NCBI GenBank assembly: GCA_029532415.1
Contig: JAQOTA010000053.1
Location: 4,526,001 to 4,590,000, forward strand
Reading direction: 5' to 3'
DNA: 64,000 nucleotides
Source: Marasmius tenuissimus
Lineage: Eukaryota; Basidiomycota; Agaricomycetes; Agaricales; Marasmiaceae
Positions 1-10,959 of this stretch are shown one piece after another; position 1 is the stretch's first letter, and every line of letters starts with the position of its first letter. The notes under the pieces are model-generated. The model was not told where the DNA came from. It was given only the letters and a program-made list of their open reading frames with translations, and made no database searches. The position numbers and the translations under genes are program-made.

Positions 1-314
1 ATCGAGGCTAACGGATCCTAATACTCATTCATGTAGGTGGAGCGAACGCGGTCGCGGAAATGATCCTTCAGAGCCACAACGGCGAGATTCACCTGTTGCC
101 AGCGATTCCTGCTGCGTGGGGGCAGGGAAGCGTAACAGGGTTCAGAGCGAGAGGAGGGTTTACGATCGACCTGGCTTGGACGAATGGTGCCTTGACTGAG
201 GCCAAAATTAAGAGTACGTCAGGCACAGCAGCGCAGGTAAGATACGATGGAAAGGTTGTAGGCTTAACCTTCAGCCGGGGAGAGGAGAAGACGCTTGGGC
301 TTTCGGACTTCTGA
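1..314 (+). CDS. GH95 alpha-L-fucosidase, C-terminal exon (gene runs off the left edge)
   Basis: Last exon of a glycoside hydrolase family 95 gene; GH95 enzymes remove alpha-1,2-L-fucose and related residues from glycans, usually outside the cell. The exon starts at about 37 after an acceptor ending in TAG and stops at 312-314. The encoded tail contains the family's C-terminal 'HLLPAIPAAWGQGSV' stretch followed by the beta-sandwich end. Its last 84 residues differ from the complete GH95 gene at 37370-40436 (opposite strand) at only five positions, and positions 1-36 match the intron that precedes the same exon there. The catalytic part would lie left of the window, so I cannot say whether this copy is intact. 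It faces the next gene tail to tail. Confidence 0.88.
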
Positions 315-770
315 TCTGGCCAGGCTGACCGCATTTGCAGCCAGTGACGCTCGTAGTGACATCCCCTGCTTATCGTTTTCTGAAGGCTCGGTAATTTCGG
401 TGTATCGAGTCGTCGTCGTTCGTTGCCAATATGCTAGTCATATCCACGAATAAGGTTCATGAATCATTGCAACTGATATCCCGTAGGCAAGGTCGTCCAA
501 AAGAGCTACATGCAGTTACTGTACAAAAAGGTAATAAAAATAGACATACAGTGTCCCAGGCCAGAATTCTCCAACGCTATCGCTGCTGGGGGGTCCCTCC
601 ATCCCATGAAAGCTGAGCAACTCCGAGCTGGTATTCGTGTAAACGCGGCTCGTCTCCTTCGATGTCTTCTCGGTGTTGTGTAGGCATTTCGACTAAGATT
701 GCAACCTGCATCACATCGTGGCCGGGTTGTGCACCGCTCGTGTTGTCGTTGTCGTTGTCGTTCCTTTCTT
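1..770. repeat. Inverted segmental duplication, copy A
   Basis: The whole block (GH95 last intron and exon, intergenic spacer, and the 3' part of the neighbouring membrane-protein gene) is found again in reverse complement at about 36940-37690. Matching landmarks are the GH95 end, the spacer around 420-530 (TCATGAA/TACATG region) and the 'SGAQPGHDVMQ' coding segment near 700-745. Similarity ends near a GTCGTT repeat at about 740-765. Borders are estimated by eye. Confidence 0.85.
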
Positions 771-1307
771 CTTTAGTTTCTCGATGCTGAGATACCCATA
801 CAGGTAATGAGAGACCATGAATTGCATTCGGATTCGATGAAGGCATTCTGACCGGAGGAAGTGGACGAGCGTTGCTACTACTGTTCTCGTCCGGTTTCTT
901 CTCCACCGATGATAATTGCGACTTCAACAGCAAGCTCGTGGATAAAGGCTGAGGCAGAAGTTGTTTTTCTAGTTGAGCTAGAGTTCCACGTAGATCTGAT
1001 TCCCTTGCTACTTTACCTGAATCGAACACCACTTCTCTCCACCTTTCGTCAATTTTGGTTCTAATAACCGCGGTTCGGTCTGCGTGCTTCCCGGTTGTTC
1101 GTCACCCCACGAGTCAAAATCCAACAATCCACCGTTTCTCTGTAGTCTCCGTCGAGTACCAATTCCACAGCCGATGAATATAAGTAGAAGGGCAACGAAG
1201 GTGATAAGGAACCCGAAGAAGTAGTTTGCCCCACGATTGCTGGGACCATTGTCGTTTGCCGGGGTAGAAGTGGGCGTTTGGAAGTCGGATGGAGTTGTCG
1301 AGGACAT
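577..1307 (-). CDS. Single-pass membrane protein of unknown function
   Basis: Two exons: start ATG at 1307, a 53-nt GT-AG intron at about 1081-1133, stop at 577. Splicing joins the frame encoding '...RRRLQRN' to '...DERWREVVFD', giving about 225 residues. A hydrophobic segment (about residues 29-48, 'YFFGFLITFVALLLIFIGCG') is followed at once by arginines, so the C-terminal part is probably cytoplasmic. The C-terminal half has an acidic/Asn run (NDNDNDN) and a 'GHDVMQVAILVEMP' motif. From memory, similar small one-TM proteins with this ending are common in Agaricomycetes, without known function. A truncated copy of the last 60 residues lies at 36957-37145. I do not assign a function. Confidence 0.7.
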
Positions 1308-1777
1308 GGTAAGGTATATTCCCTTGGAGATAGACCACCGGAAGACCGGAAAATGGTCGAAATTTTAATCTTCTGAGGCGCTCTGGTCGCTTTGCTGGTG
1401 AGAGTCGTGGTACAAGGCACTGCCGCCTGGAAGGGGGTGGTTATTTTTGTGATCCAAGGCTCCCAGGTCCCAGCAAAGGATCATCACAGAGCCTTGTACT
1501 CGATATTGGTTGATCTTTTGGCCTTCGATTATTGGCCAAATTACACGTGAAGCACTGTCGAGCGGGAGTGGCCATTCAATTGGGATTATATTTCGAGTAT
1601 ACACACGTCGCGGGCAATGGCATTTCTCGTACATAATGTAGAAGAAGTAAAGTTCATCTATCTCCAGTACCACGAGTGAAGTTAGGTCCTTATAGACGTC
1701 GGAGATAGCCAGGGACAGACTGAAATGAAGTTCTGAGGGCAATTTCAAGAGAAGAGAGAGGAAACAGAACAAAATAC
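1308..1777. other. Intergenic, no gene seen
   Basis: Stretch between the SRRM1-like gene's stop and the start of the downstream membrane-protein gene, both on the minus strand. Open frames here (for example 1365-1781 minus) have no recognisable features. It presumably holds the SRRM1 3' UTR and the promoter of the small membrane-protein gene. Confidence 0.5.
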
Positions 1778-3413
1778 TCAAGACTGGTCCACAGTATTCT
1801 TCCTCGTCCTCACGACCTTATTTCTAAGTGCCTTTTCCTTCAGTTCATTCTCCCTTTTTTCTAGTTCAGTCTTGGACATACCAGGCTGCTGTCAATTTCA
1901 AGTCCAACAAGGTTTGATCAGAAATGTTACGGGCAGTGAAATCATTCAACACACCTCAGGCTGAGGTTCTTCTCCCCATCGACTTTTCTTCTTCTCGGCA
2001 TCGGCTTGTCCTTTGATCTTCAGTTCAGACTTCCCAGAATCCCCTTCCGCATCAACATCCATCCGGTCTTCCCGTGGCGGACGAGTGGACTCGGCAGTCG
2101 AACTTGGGCTTTGTCGCCTTCTCCCGCCATCTTCACGCCTGCTGCGGCTGTGGCTCCTGTTACGATGAGGTGGTGGTGAACGAGATGCAGTCTCGCTTCG
2201 TTTGCCTCTTCTGGGTGGGGTGACACTCCGACGTCTCTTACCCCCATACGAACGCCCGGGAGACCTCGAGCGGCTCCTACTCGGAGTACGTGAGGGGGTA
2301 GGTGATGGTGAAATGCGACGTCTGCGAGCAGGGGGACTCCGGCTATCACGATCACGAGTTCGCCTGTTCCTGGGTGTTGATGGGGAACGTGGTCGTCTGC
2401 GAGAAGCCTGAGGTGACATGGAACGCGTAGGCGAACGTCTTCTGGGTGGCGGAGACCTTCTCGGTGGTGAGCGGTATCTTCTGCGAGGAGGTGAACGAGA
2501 GCCTGCGCTTGACGGTGGGGTCGGTGACCGCCTGCGCGGCGTAGGCGACCTTGACATCCTTCGGCGGCCCTATGAGGGATATTATTGACCGACAGTATCA
2601 AACTGATGGCTGTAGGACTCACTCGATCGCCATACCCGTTGTCACGGCCACGACCACCCCGGTCGTCATCATATCCTCCTCTGCCTCGACCTCTACCCCT
2701 CCCTCTTCCACGGCCACGACCGCCTCTGTCTCTGTCTCTGTCTCTGTCACGATCCCTAATATCATCAAGTCGCGCTCGTCTATCTCGCTCGTCCAAAGCC
2801 CGTGTATCATTCTCACGAGCCTTCCTGAGTTCTTCTTTTTTCTCCTCAACGAAGGTTCGAGGAACACCTGTAATATCAGACTGAGCTTCAAGCAGAAGGG
2901 TCCATAGGGCAGACATGAATGCAGGTGTATCCTTGGTCAAGAAACCAGTCAAATTGATTTGCATTTTCTTGGGATCCGGGAACTACATTTCCGTGTCAGT
3001 ATTCGTGAGATGAAAGTCAAGTAGAATAGACGTACAGACTGTGACTTGTCCTCGAGCAGACCCATTGCGTATTCCACAACCACTTCGTCCTCGAATCCGA
3101 CGAGCTCGACGACTTTTTTCGCAATCCAGGGTCGTATCACGTTGAGGTTTACTTTCCGCATATCGACCTGGAAGCAGCGGAAGTTACTGAGTAAGTCCAT
3201 CGAGAGCAAGTCAATCAAGAGCTACCTTCTTGTCAAATTCTGGCGGGAACTTCATCGTTTTGAGCAACTTAAGCTCCTTGTCCGAAAAACGTCTATCCTG
3301 GTCGGCAGAAGTGCCCTTGAAAAAGCCTGGACAAAGTAAGCAAAAGAAATGGGACGTGTGAGCACAACTGGAGGGTACCGTGTCCTTGATCTGGTCTCAC
3401 CAGCATCAGCCAT
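1778..3413 (-). CDS. SRRM1-like pre-mRNA splicing coactivator (PWI domain, RS-rich)
   Basis: Homolog of the serine/arginine repetitive matrix protein 1 family, which binds RNA through its PWI domain and bridges splicing factors in the nucleus. The ATG at 3413 begins 'MADAG' and the second exon continues 'FFKGTSADQDRRF'. The PWI core 'VIRPWIAKKVVELVGFED' lies near 3070-3150 and 'PDPKKMQINLTGFL' near 2940-2975. Next come an Asp/Arg repeat, an RG-repeat stretch (about 2690-2720 on the minus strand) and a long RS/SP-rich region (about 2020-2560). The frame from 'QPE' (1960) ends at once if unspliced; a GT-AG intron at about 1887-1952 joins it to a final exon ending '..LEKRENELKEKALRNKV..' with stop at 1778, which resembles fungal homologs. 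About six exons in all. Confidence 0.85.
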
Positions 3414-4448
3414 GTTGAATTCAAGCTTTGGTTATGGGGGAGGGAAGCGAGCCTCGACGTTCTTGATGGGGACGGGTCGGCTGGGTGCGTGGGAATTCAA
3501 CGGCGGTTTCATAAATCCGAGTCCGGGCCGCTACAACTCACCTTTCACCGGTCACCATTCAAGCCCATGTCAAGTTCTCTGGCTTGGTGTGCGCCTTGCA
3601 CTACCCAAGGGTCAATACCTCTGAGGAGAAAATGGTAAGGAATACATCCTGGTGATCAAATGATACGCTCATCCAATACACAACATTATATAGCCCGTGT
3701 CCCTGTTGTCCTGACCGCGTCACCGCTTCGACTTTTTGTGCATGCACTGAATTTCTCGTGGTTTACTTGCAAGGTTCTACAATCCCGAGAACTGAATGCA
3801 TTCTCGGCCAAGATAATTCTTCAGCTTTACGAAACTCGACGCTCAACTTTAGGCGTATCACTATCGATGACGAGGTGTGAATGGTGGTTCATGCCGACAC
3901 ACTTTTCGCGAGACTTTCCCTCTCTCAGACCACAACGTTCTTTCCGTCCTCTTGCCGATCTATCAGTACTGCAAACATCACGCTGTGACACGAACTCTAT
4001 TTTTCAGGTTATTTTCGACTCCAAACGCACGAATTCGGACTGGACTTGGACAGTCAAAACTCGTCCAGTACAAGCATCGCAATGGCAGCCATCTGTGCTA
4101 AGGAGAATCGATTCACTCGGTCCCGCAGACGAATTTGAAAAACTCCACGGCTCCACCTGGATTTGGACGATCTCTAAGTACGACTAGGCGCCCTACGTAT
4201 GGCGACGAATTGTGGGCGGGCTACCGGTAGTTGTGTGATCGACAGGCCTCTATGTCGTTCTCTTCCGATTATATTGCCAGCAAGTACCATTCCCGTCCAT
4301 CACCAGTCGGCGGCAATACACATCAAGATGGAGTCGATGCATTCTGGCATGCAGATAGGTTTATTTGAGAAAGAATAGCCGCTTCCGGTCCTTTTAAACC
4401 TACGACGGAGTACTCCAGTCAACTACATCTCCTTTCCTTTCTACAAAC
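3414..4448. other. Divergent intergenic region
   Basis: About 1 kb separates the starts of the SRRM1-like gene (minus) and the first BRI3-like gene (plus), so it should hold both promoters. A TTTTAAA box near 4391-4399 lies about 55 nt upstream of the ATG at 4449. A 175-codon open frame at 3660-4187 has no family features and I do not call it. Confidence 0.45.
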
Positions 4449-4979
4449 ATGGCGGACTCAAAAAATGATCAGCAAATGAGCAACCTATGGTCTGCTGGAG
4501 CCGCTAGCGGCGACCAGAGGCCACCAATGTACCCTCAGGCGTCGCACTCCCAACAATCATACCCGCAGCCACAGTCATCGTTCAACTCCCAACAGCAACC
4601 ATATTCTCAGCCACAGTCCTTCCAGCAGCAAAATCCATCACAACAATACATGCAACAGCCTGGTGCGCAACGGTCCATGAACCCTGGTGAAGCTTATGGT
4701 GCAACCCGTAAGGCTACCTCTTGTTCAACGAGTCTCGTCTCGGCTGACTTTTCTTTGCTGCGATTTCAGTATTTGCCGCATGTGCACAAGGCATGCACAC
4801 CCCCAAGACCGAGTACGGAATCGCTGGCATTCTCGCTGCGATCATCTGCTTCCCGTGCGGTCTTGTAGGTTTATTGTACGTCTTTTCCCGATTTTTGTTC
4901 GCTCGGATATGCTAACTACGGCTGGCTCAGCTTGGACCGGAACAGAAAGTGCGAACGATGTGGTGCGTCTCTGCCATGA
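4449..4979 (+). CDS. BRI3-like small membrane protein, tandem copy 1
   Basis: Three exons. Exon 1 (4449-4707) encodes a hydrophilic, Gln/Pro/Ser/Tyr-rich N-terminus (about 86 residues). An intron at 4708-4769 leads to 'FAACAQGMHTPKTEYG' and a hydrophobic segment 'IAGILAAIICFPCGLVGLL'. A second intron precedes a short basic end with a CxxC pair ('RKCERCGASLP') and stop at 4977-4979. The order disordered Q/P tail, Cys, membrane segment, CxxC resembles the brain protein I3 (BRI3) family, endosome/lysosome-associated membrane proteins in animals. That family name is from recalled pattern and is tentative. Copies 2 and 3 have the same exon structure, which supports the splice model. Confidence 0.68.
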
Positions 4980-5606
4980 TCTCAAAAACGTCCAGACCAA
5001 CGTCGGCCATTCTCTACTCTCCTATTATGCACCTATCATACACTCATAGTATATTCTCGGAGGACTGATGTTATTAACTTTATTCGATTCAATCTTACCT
5101 GATACCGTTTCAATCACTTGTGGAGCCCAACGACTTTGCAAGACTCAGAAACTTCTGCAAAGTTTCCCCGGTCGCGGGAAATTCTTCTTCATTCGCCTCC
5201 AGCACGGTTCCAGCATTCTCTAGCAGGAAGGCCGCAGGACGGTCCCCTAGGTGTTGTTGTAGTCACAGGTACGGATTCGAAGCTCAGGTCACTGTGGAGA
5301 CTTTTATCAGATCGGCTTCCCACGTCGGCCGGTCAACACCAAGGTACTGCCAAAGCGCAAGTTGTTATGAACTCGACAGCTTGCATTCATCGAATTCCAG
5401 GGGCACAAGCATCAGGTAAATCACGGGATGCTACATACTTAAGGACCAGGATCAGGCATCTCGCTCCTGTCAGTGTCACTTGAAAATGGTAGGTAGAACT
5501 CAATTAGTCGTATCAAGGGCGTGGGCATGATTGGACGTTTTAACCTGTTTTACTTAACCCTCCCATAGACGACTCGAAGTGGAAGGCATCCTTCGATTCC
5601 CCCACC
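4980..5606. other. Intergenic between BRI3-like copies 1 and 2
   Basis: No gene recognised. Two overlapping open frames (5118-5483 and 5120-5419) have no family features or codon pattern that persuades me. Confidence 0.45.
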
Positions 5607-6274
5607 ATGACAGATTCCAAGAACGAGTACCGACTGGACCCCCCATCTCAGGCTGTTGACCAAAAGCCACCGGTGTATCCTCAGCAGGCGGATCCTCAAC
5701 AATTTTCTCCCCATCAGTCGTATCCTCAGCAATTCTCTCCCCAGCAGTCGTATCCTCAGCAGTTCTCTCCCCCACAGTCACCTCCTCAACAACAAGCATA
5801 CCCCCAGCAACAAGGGTACTTTGTTCAACAGCCCTATCCTGCGCAGCAATTTTACCCTCCGAATCAGCAGTTTTCACCCCAACAAGCATATCCCCAGCAG
5901 CTTAGTCCTGTCCTTCAGCACCCCACAGGCAGCCCTATCCAGCATCCTGGTTTTCAGTCGAATGTTCCACAACAAGCATACCCTATGAATATCGGCGATG
6001 CATACAGAGCCAATCGTGTGTATTCTGTACCTCAATTGATCCCGCGAATCTAACTTCCCCGCAGTTTTCGCTGGCTGTGCACAAGGCCTTCACACTCCAA
6101 GGACAGAATACGGAGCAGCGGGTATCATCATCGCCATCTTCTGCTTCCCTATTGGGCTGTTAGCCTTACTGTGCGTTTGTTTTCGCTCATCTCCTCCAAT
6201 GTGTGCTAAAACAAACGCCGAACAGCGTTGACAAGAGAAGAAAATGCGACCGTTGTGGCGTCGCCTTGCCGTGA
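5607..6274 (+). CDS. BRI3-like small membrane protein, tandem copy 2
   Basis: ATG at 5607 opens a long Gln/Pro-rich N-terminal exon built of imperfect repeats of the type 'YPQQFSPQQ' (about 5690-5910). After an intron ending near 6063 comes 'VFAGCAQGLHTPRTEYG', the hydrophobic segment 'AAGIIIAIFCFPIGLLALL', a second intron, and 'VDKRRKCDRCGVALP' with stop at 6272-6274. Exon phases match copy 1. Identity with copy 1 is high in the membrane core and low in the Q/P tail, where the repeat number has changed, as expected for a disordered region. Same tentative family and function as copy 1. Confidence 0.7.
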
Positions 6275-6731
6275 TGAGGCCGAGGGATAGACGACGTTCC
6301 TGACTCTGACCATCTTCATACCCAGAATCGATGTATTTCTATCATTTCGCGGTTGCGAATCAATCTTGGCTAGTCCATCTGTCATTCATTGCACTGCTCA
6401 GCTGGAAACTTAGTTTTGCTCGATGTTTTTGTTCGCCGAGCGTGGCTTATGGTTACAATCATGAATCGTTGCCGATCAGACGGCCCGGTAGCTGGTTGTC
6501 TCAAATTCCAATCATAGCCCTCAAATCAGACGGCGACTAGGCTTAAGATGAAGTAGCGGTGGCCACGAACAAAACATCGCCACCCGTCCTCTTTCCGCAT
6601 TGGCCGGTCCAAAGCTATGTCCACCTATTCAGTCCACTGCTCCTCGCGGGAAGGTAGCAAGTATTAAACCACGAGAAGGGGGTCCGCAATCGACATCACT
6701 TATCCCTCTCTACCAGACGGAATACAACGCA
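6275..6731. other. Intergenic between BRI3-like copies 2 and 3
   Basis: No gene recognised. Short plus-strand open frames (6331-6540 and the in-frame extension from 6600) are not supported. It presumably holds the promoter of copy 3. Confidence 0.4.
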
Positions 6732-7231
6732 ATGTCTTACAGAAACTACGATCATCAGTCCAACCAGTGGCCAGTGGCTGCGCCCCATGCCGGACCCAAT
6801 CCACAATTATACCACCCACAGTCGTACTACACTCAGTCGACACATTCTTCGCACGTTCCACACCAAAATTATGCTCACCCGAGCCATCATCCAAATACCC
6901 ATGCCCCTACCTGGCCACCCCCGGGGTCGACGAACCCGACACCCGATCCTTACGGCGTCAATGCCACTCGTAAGTTTTCTCCTGCTCAAGAATCTGGATC
7001 CTCAACTCACACTATCCAGTATCAAATCTATGCGCCCAGGGAATTCACGAGCCGAGCAGAAAGGATAAAATAGCTCGCAACGTTTCCGAAACAGTTTCAT
7101 GGGTCTTGCCTCTCACAAGCATACTGTGCGTATTCACTCCGCTCTTGGTCGTTTGCTCAGTTCTCTAAAATCAAAACAGTATGGATAGACCCCTCCGGTG
7201 TACCCGCTGCGGTATCATTCTCAAAGAATAG
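6732..7231 (+). CDS. BRI3-like protein, tandem copy 3 (membrane segment diverged)
   Basis: ATG at 6732 ('MSYRNYDHQSNQWPV') starts a Tyr/His/Pro-rich tail. The second exon starts after the acceptor near 7020 and keeps the signature 'NLCAQGIHEPSR'. The hydrophobic core is changed and shorter ('VSWVLPLTSIL'), and the TEYG motif is gone. A second intron leads to the basic CxxC end 'RPLRCTRCGIILKE' with stop at 7229-7231. Exon number and phases equal copies 1 and 2. It may be a diverging paralog under weak constraint rather than a dead gene, because no internal stop is needed in this model. An upstream in-frame ATG at 6600 would add 44 residues; I prefer 6732. Confidence 0.6.
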
Positions 7232-8392
7232 TACCAGTAGCTTCGTTGTTGTTCGATGGTGCTGATGGCAGCGGTATTTATTCTTCATTGTATCGTAACA
7301 TATATTACATCCACACTTCTGGCAAGCATACATAATTCATCACATACGAATAAACGGTTGAAAGACGTTCTCACTGCCTAAGACGCCGCGGTGGTACGCC
7401 ACAGGAGGGGAGGGGGGAAGAAATGGACCCGTAAATTGCATTCGTGTTATAAGCCAGGTGACTCCACCGCATCGTGTATCGCCGCCTTCTCCTGCGTTTA
7501 TCCTCATGGCATCGAGCCCTAACCGAGGGGCCATCGGTAGACGTGCTATTATACCACGTCTATATCGAGTGCGAGCGAATATAACGAACGCCATTGAAGA
7601 GGAACATGAAGTCAAATTGTCACAAGATGGGGCCACTCGGAAGGATGCGATTGGTTTGTATTAGTGGCTTCTGAGATACTTCTATGTGACTGTGTCCTCA
7701 GTCCAAAATTTGTCTGAGGTTGAGTATCGGTCGCCCTCGTCAAGCAAAGAGGGGAGAGACTCCGATGAGACTCAGTGACAGTTGAAATTGAAAGTTTGAA
7801 AATTGAAACGTCGAAACGCTGTCGGACTTTTCCGAACTGAGGTCTGGGGATCACCGAGGCTGACTTCGGATCAGCCAGAAGTTGATCGCGTCTTGATCGT
7901 CCCTTACTCCACTTCGAAGGTTCGTCCCCAGCCTCTTCAAAGTTTTACCTATGGAGTCTTGTCGTTGTCCTCCTTCAAAGGTGGTCCCGAGTTGCCCAAA
8001 ATCGTTCGAAGGTTCGCACGAAGGTAGGAATTTTACGCTTTATTTGGCTCCCCGGAATTTCTGTGAAAGTCATCTACTCAATTGCAAGACAGAGCGACTT
8101 AATCCTGAAATCTTCGGCTTTGGACACGGTCGAGATCAGGTCGATTTTACTTCTTTCTCCATGAGAGTTCAGCTTCTGGTCTTGCTTCTGGTCTTGCTTT
8201 TGGTCGTGGTCAAGAGACAACCAATCGATCAAATGTTGGTCGTCTTTCCGAGTATTTCTTTGATCGTCAGCTCTCACCAGATCCGCAACGTCAAGTCTAA
8301 CCGTTACTACGAATGGTTCTGAAGACAGGGAACCTTTTCCCGATCTCCTTATGATGGAGTGAGTAGCCAAATAAACTTTAAGCGCAATATAG
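7232..8392. other. Intergenic between BRI3-like copy 3 and the esterase relic
   Basis: No gene recognised. The first 100 bases downstream of copy 3 (about 7235-7345) recur at about 11035-11145. A 12-base unit CTTCTGGTCTTG is repeated in tandem (two exact, one degenerate copy) at 8172-8207. Confidence 0.5.
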
Positions 8393-10828
8393 AAACTCAC
8401 GCTCCTAGCTCTGCTTCATTTTTCTCAATTAACTCGTGCACAGACCGAGGGTCCCTCAACCGTCGATCTGGGATATGCGCAGTACCAAGGCGTATTCAAC
8501 GGGACCATAAACCTGACGACTTTCACAGGCATTCGTTACGCTACTGCTCCAGTCGGTACGTGTAGTATCCATCTACGACCACATGTTGGCAAGGTAATTG
8601 AACTGTCGAACAGGCGACCTACGCTGGCGGGCTCCTACTCTTCCTTCAAATATGACTGGCATCCAATAGGCTGACTCCGAGGCACCACAGTGCTACCAAG
8701 CCAGCTTTGGTACCAGTCTCGCGACAGCTGAGGGTAGCAAGGTGACAAAACGCGAACCCTCAGGCCCAGCTACTAGCGAGGATTGTCTCTTCCTCAAGTA
8801 CGTGTTTGAACGTTGGCTTGAATGAATCTCAAGCTACACACTCATACCGTGCCCAGTGTCTATCACCCGGGAGACTTAGCACCAGCGGAGAACTTACCGG
8901 TCATCGTCTGGATTCATGGTGGAGGGTGCGTTGACATGACGCAACCACGGTCCACCGGTCTGACTGTCATACTAGTCATGTCCTTGGAAGCGCCTTTGGC
9001 TTCCACGGAGCCGATCTTATCTCTCAGTCGAACGGTGGAGTAGTCGTCGTGACTATTCAGTACCGACTGGGTATTTTCGGTAGGCTTTCGGTCCTCTCTG
9101 GAAGCTTTGTGTGTGTTAACCCATACAAGGATTTCTCGCTGGAAATGAAGTCCATGCCGATGGGGCATTGAACGCTGGCCTGCGTGTGTTCTTCGAGCTT
9201 TCGATAACCGTCCCACAATTCTAACATTATCATCTAAAGTGGACCAGAATTTCGCTCTTCGATGGGTCAACAAACACGTGGGTCTCAATCCATGTGTACC
9301 GGCAGCCGGACGATGCTCATATTGTCCTCTCCTAGGTTTCGAAGTTTGGTGGCGACCCGATGCGGGTAACAATCTGGGGTGAATCTGCCGGTGCGTGAAA
9401 ACATCGACCTATGGCTTCCGAATGATCCCCTTACCAATACGCTCCTTGTCTTAGGTGCGGGCTCCGTGCTTCAACATGTTGTCGCAGAGGATGGCCAGAC
9501 TAGCCCTCAACGATTTCGAGGCGCCATCGCGAGTTCGACTTTCTTACCCCCTCAATATGCCTACAACGACATCATTCTTCAGGTATGAACAATCTAAACT
9601 TTGTGTTGTTCGTGTATCGTGGCTGAGCAGAGTGAATATAGGCCTTATATACACAAGTCGTCGTCGTCGTCAAGTGTCGTGAACATCATCGGAACACCCT
9701 CTCGCTGACCATGTTTCGCAGCTGCACGTCTTCTCAGGACACGTTAACATGTCTCCGGAAAACCGATCCAAGCGTGCTTGAATCAGCTAACGGCAAGATC
9801 AGTGCCGCTGCATTCTATGGCACATTTACTTTCGTCCCTGTCGTCGACGGAACCTTTATCAGGCAGAGGGCTATACAGGCCTTGAGGGAGGGCAAGGTCA
9901 ACGGAGTATGTTTGAGATTCTCCGATCCATCTCTGTCGAACACATTCTAACATAGTTCTCTCCGGCGATATCATAGAATGCCTTGCTCGCTATCCACAAT
10001 ACAAAAGAAGGAGGTCTTTTTGTCAATCAAGCCGCATCACCATTGGACGCTAGCCAATATGTCCACAAAGTCTTCCCGAAACTCACACCAGAAAATACAG
10101 CGGCGGTAGCGGAGCTTTATGCTGACCTGGCCTCGGATTTGACTCAGGAAAACCTCATCATGGCAGAAGGTTTGTCCCGACTGCTTGGTTGCATTAAACG
10201 TCCGACTCAGTAGTTACCCGCAGCTATCTTCATTTGCCCCGCATACTTCTTCGCGGAGGCGTTCTGTGAACACGCTTACAAGGTTAATCCGAGCCACATT
10301 CGAGTTTGGCAGACCAGTGAACTTATTCACTGACATTACTCTGACTTGGCAGGCGGAGTTTGCCATATCGCCAGCTCTTCATGTCCAGGATTCCTCGTAT
10401 TACTGGCCTTCGCGAGTAAAATTCGTATGCCGTACTACCTACCTTATCTCACCTGGTGATATCAATAGGCTACTTACCTTAAACCCCGGAACCATGCTCG
10501 CGCTGTTCCCCAGAACGTTCAATAACCCCGATTTTATCAACGCTTTCATACAATCTTTCGTTTCCTTTGCCATCTCTCTCGACCCGAACATCAAAGTAGA
10601 CCCCTCGAACATCACCCCGCAATGGGATCTGTACAGTCTTTCTACCGACGAGATGGTGTTCAAAAAGACAGCATTGGATGACCTACCTGACATCCGTCCG
10701 ATAGAGACGAATGAGAATTTACTGGCGAGATGCAGGTGAGTTGGTCGTCTGTTTGCTGATTGGGATTTTGTCTGACATGTGCCCCACTTAGTTTTTGGGA
10801 ATCCGTGAGTGCTCGTACCGCGCAGTAA
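8393..10828 (+). pseudogene. Type-B carboxylesterase/lipase, broken by an in-frame stop
   Basis: A multi-exon relic of a secreted alpha/beta-hydrolase that would cleave carboxylic esters. Recognisable pieces in order: a signal-peptide-like 'LTLLALLHFSQLTRAQ', 'GIRYATAPVG', 'DLRWRAP', 'CYQASFG', 'SEDCLFL', the oxyanion segment 'PVIVWIHGGG', 'YRLGIFGFLAG', the nucleophile elbow 'IWGESAG' (about 9369-9390), 'VPVVDGTF', a histidine region 'ISPALHVQDSSYYW', and the end 'FWESVSARTAQ' with stop at 10826-10828. At 8667-8669 the frame reads Ile-Gln-stop-Ala-Asp where relatives typically have Gln-Ala-Asp. No GT donor exists between 8614 and 8667, so an intron cannot remove the stop. No in-frame ATG precedes the signal-like segment (TAG at 8390-8392). 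The other exons and splice sites look well kept, so inactivation looks recent. Confidence 0.82.
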
Positions 10829-10959
10829 GTACCGTAGATATCGAATGTAGCCTTTTTAGAAGCCCATTACGAGGACGGATTTTGTTTATTACTATTCTCC
10901 AGACTCCCAAGATACATGATTTTTTTTTGAATTATCCGAAACCTCAAACTCCCAATTGT

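Noticed and set aside
741..765. CRISPR-like or other short repeat array at the GTCGTT run
   Set aside because: It is a coding microsatellite (Asn-Asp repeats on the minus strand) in a eukaryotic gene.
2020..2964. 314-codon minus-strand frame rich in DR and RG repeats
   Set aside because: Its first part is the genuine SRRM1 exon; after about 2620 it runs through an intron into the wrong frame of the RS-rich exon.
3660..4187. 175-codon plus-strand open frame between SRRM1 and the first BRI3-like gene
   Set aside because: Amino-acid composition looks random (many Ser, Arg, Trp), no domain, lies in a divergent promoter region.
8614..8669. Treating the esterase stop as part of an intron
   Set aside because: There is no GT donor in this interval, and extending the preceding intron to an acceptor at 8669 puts a TGA in frame at once.
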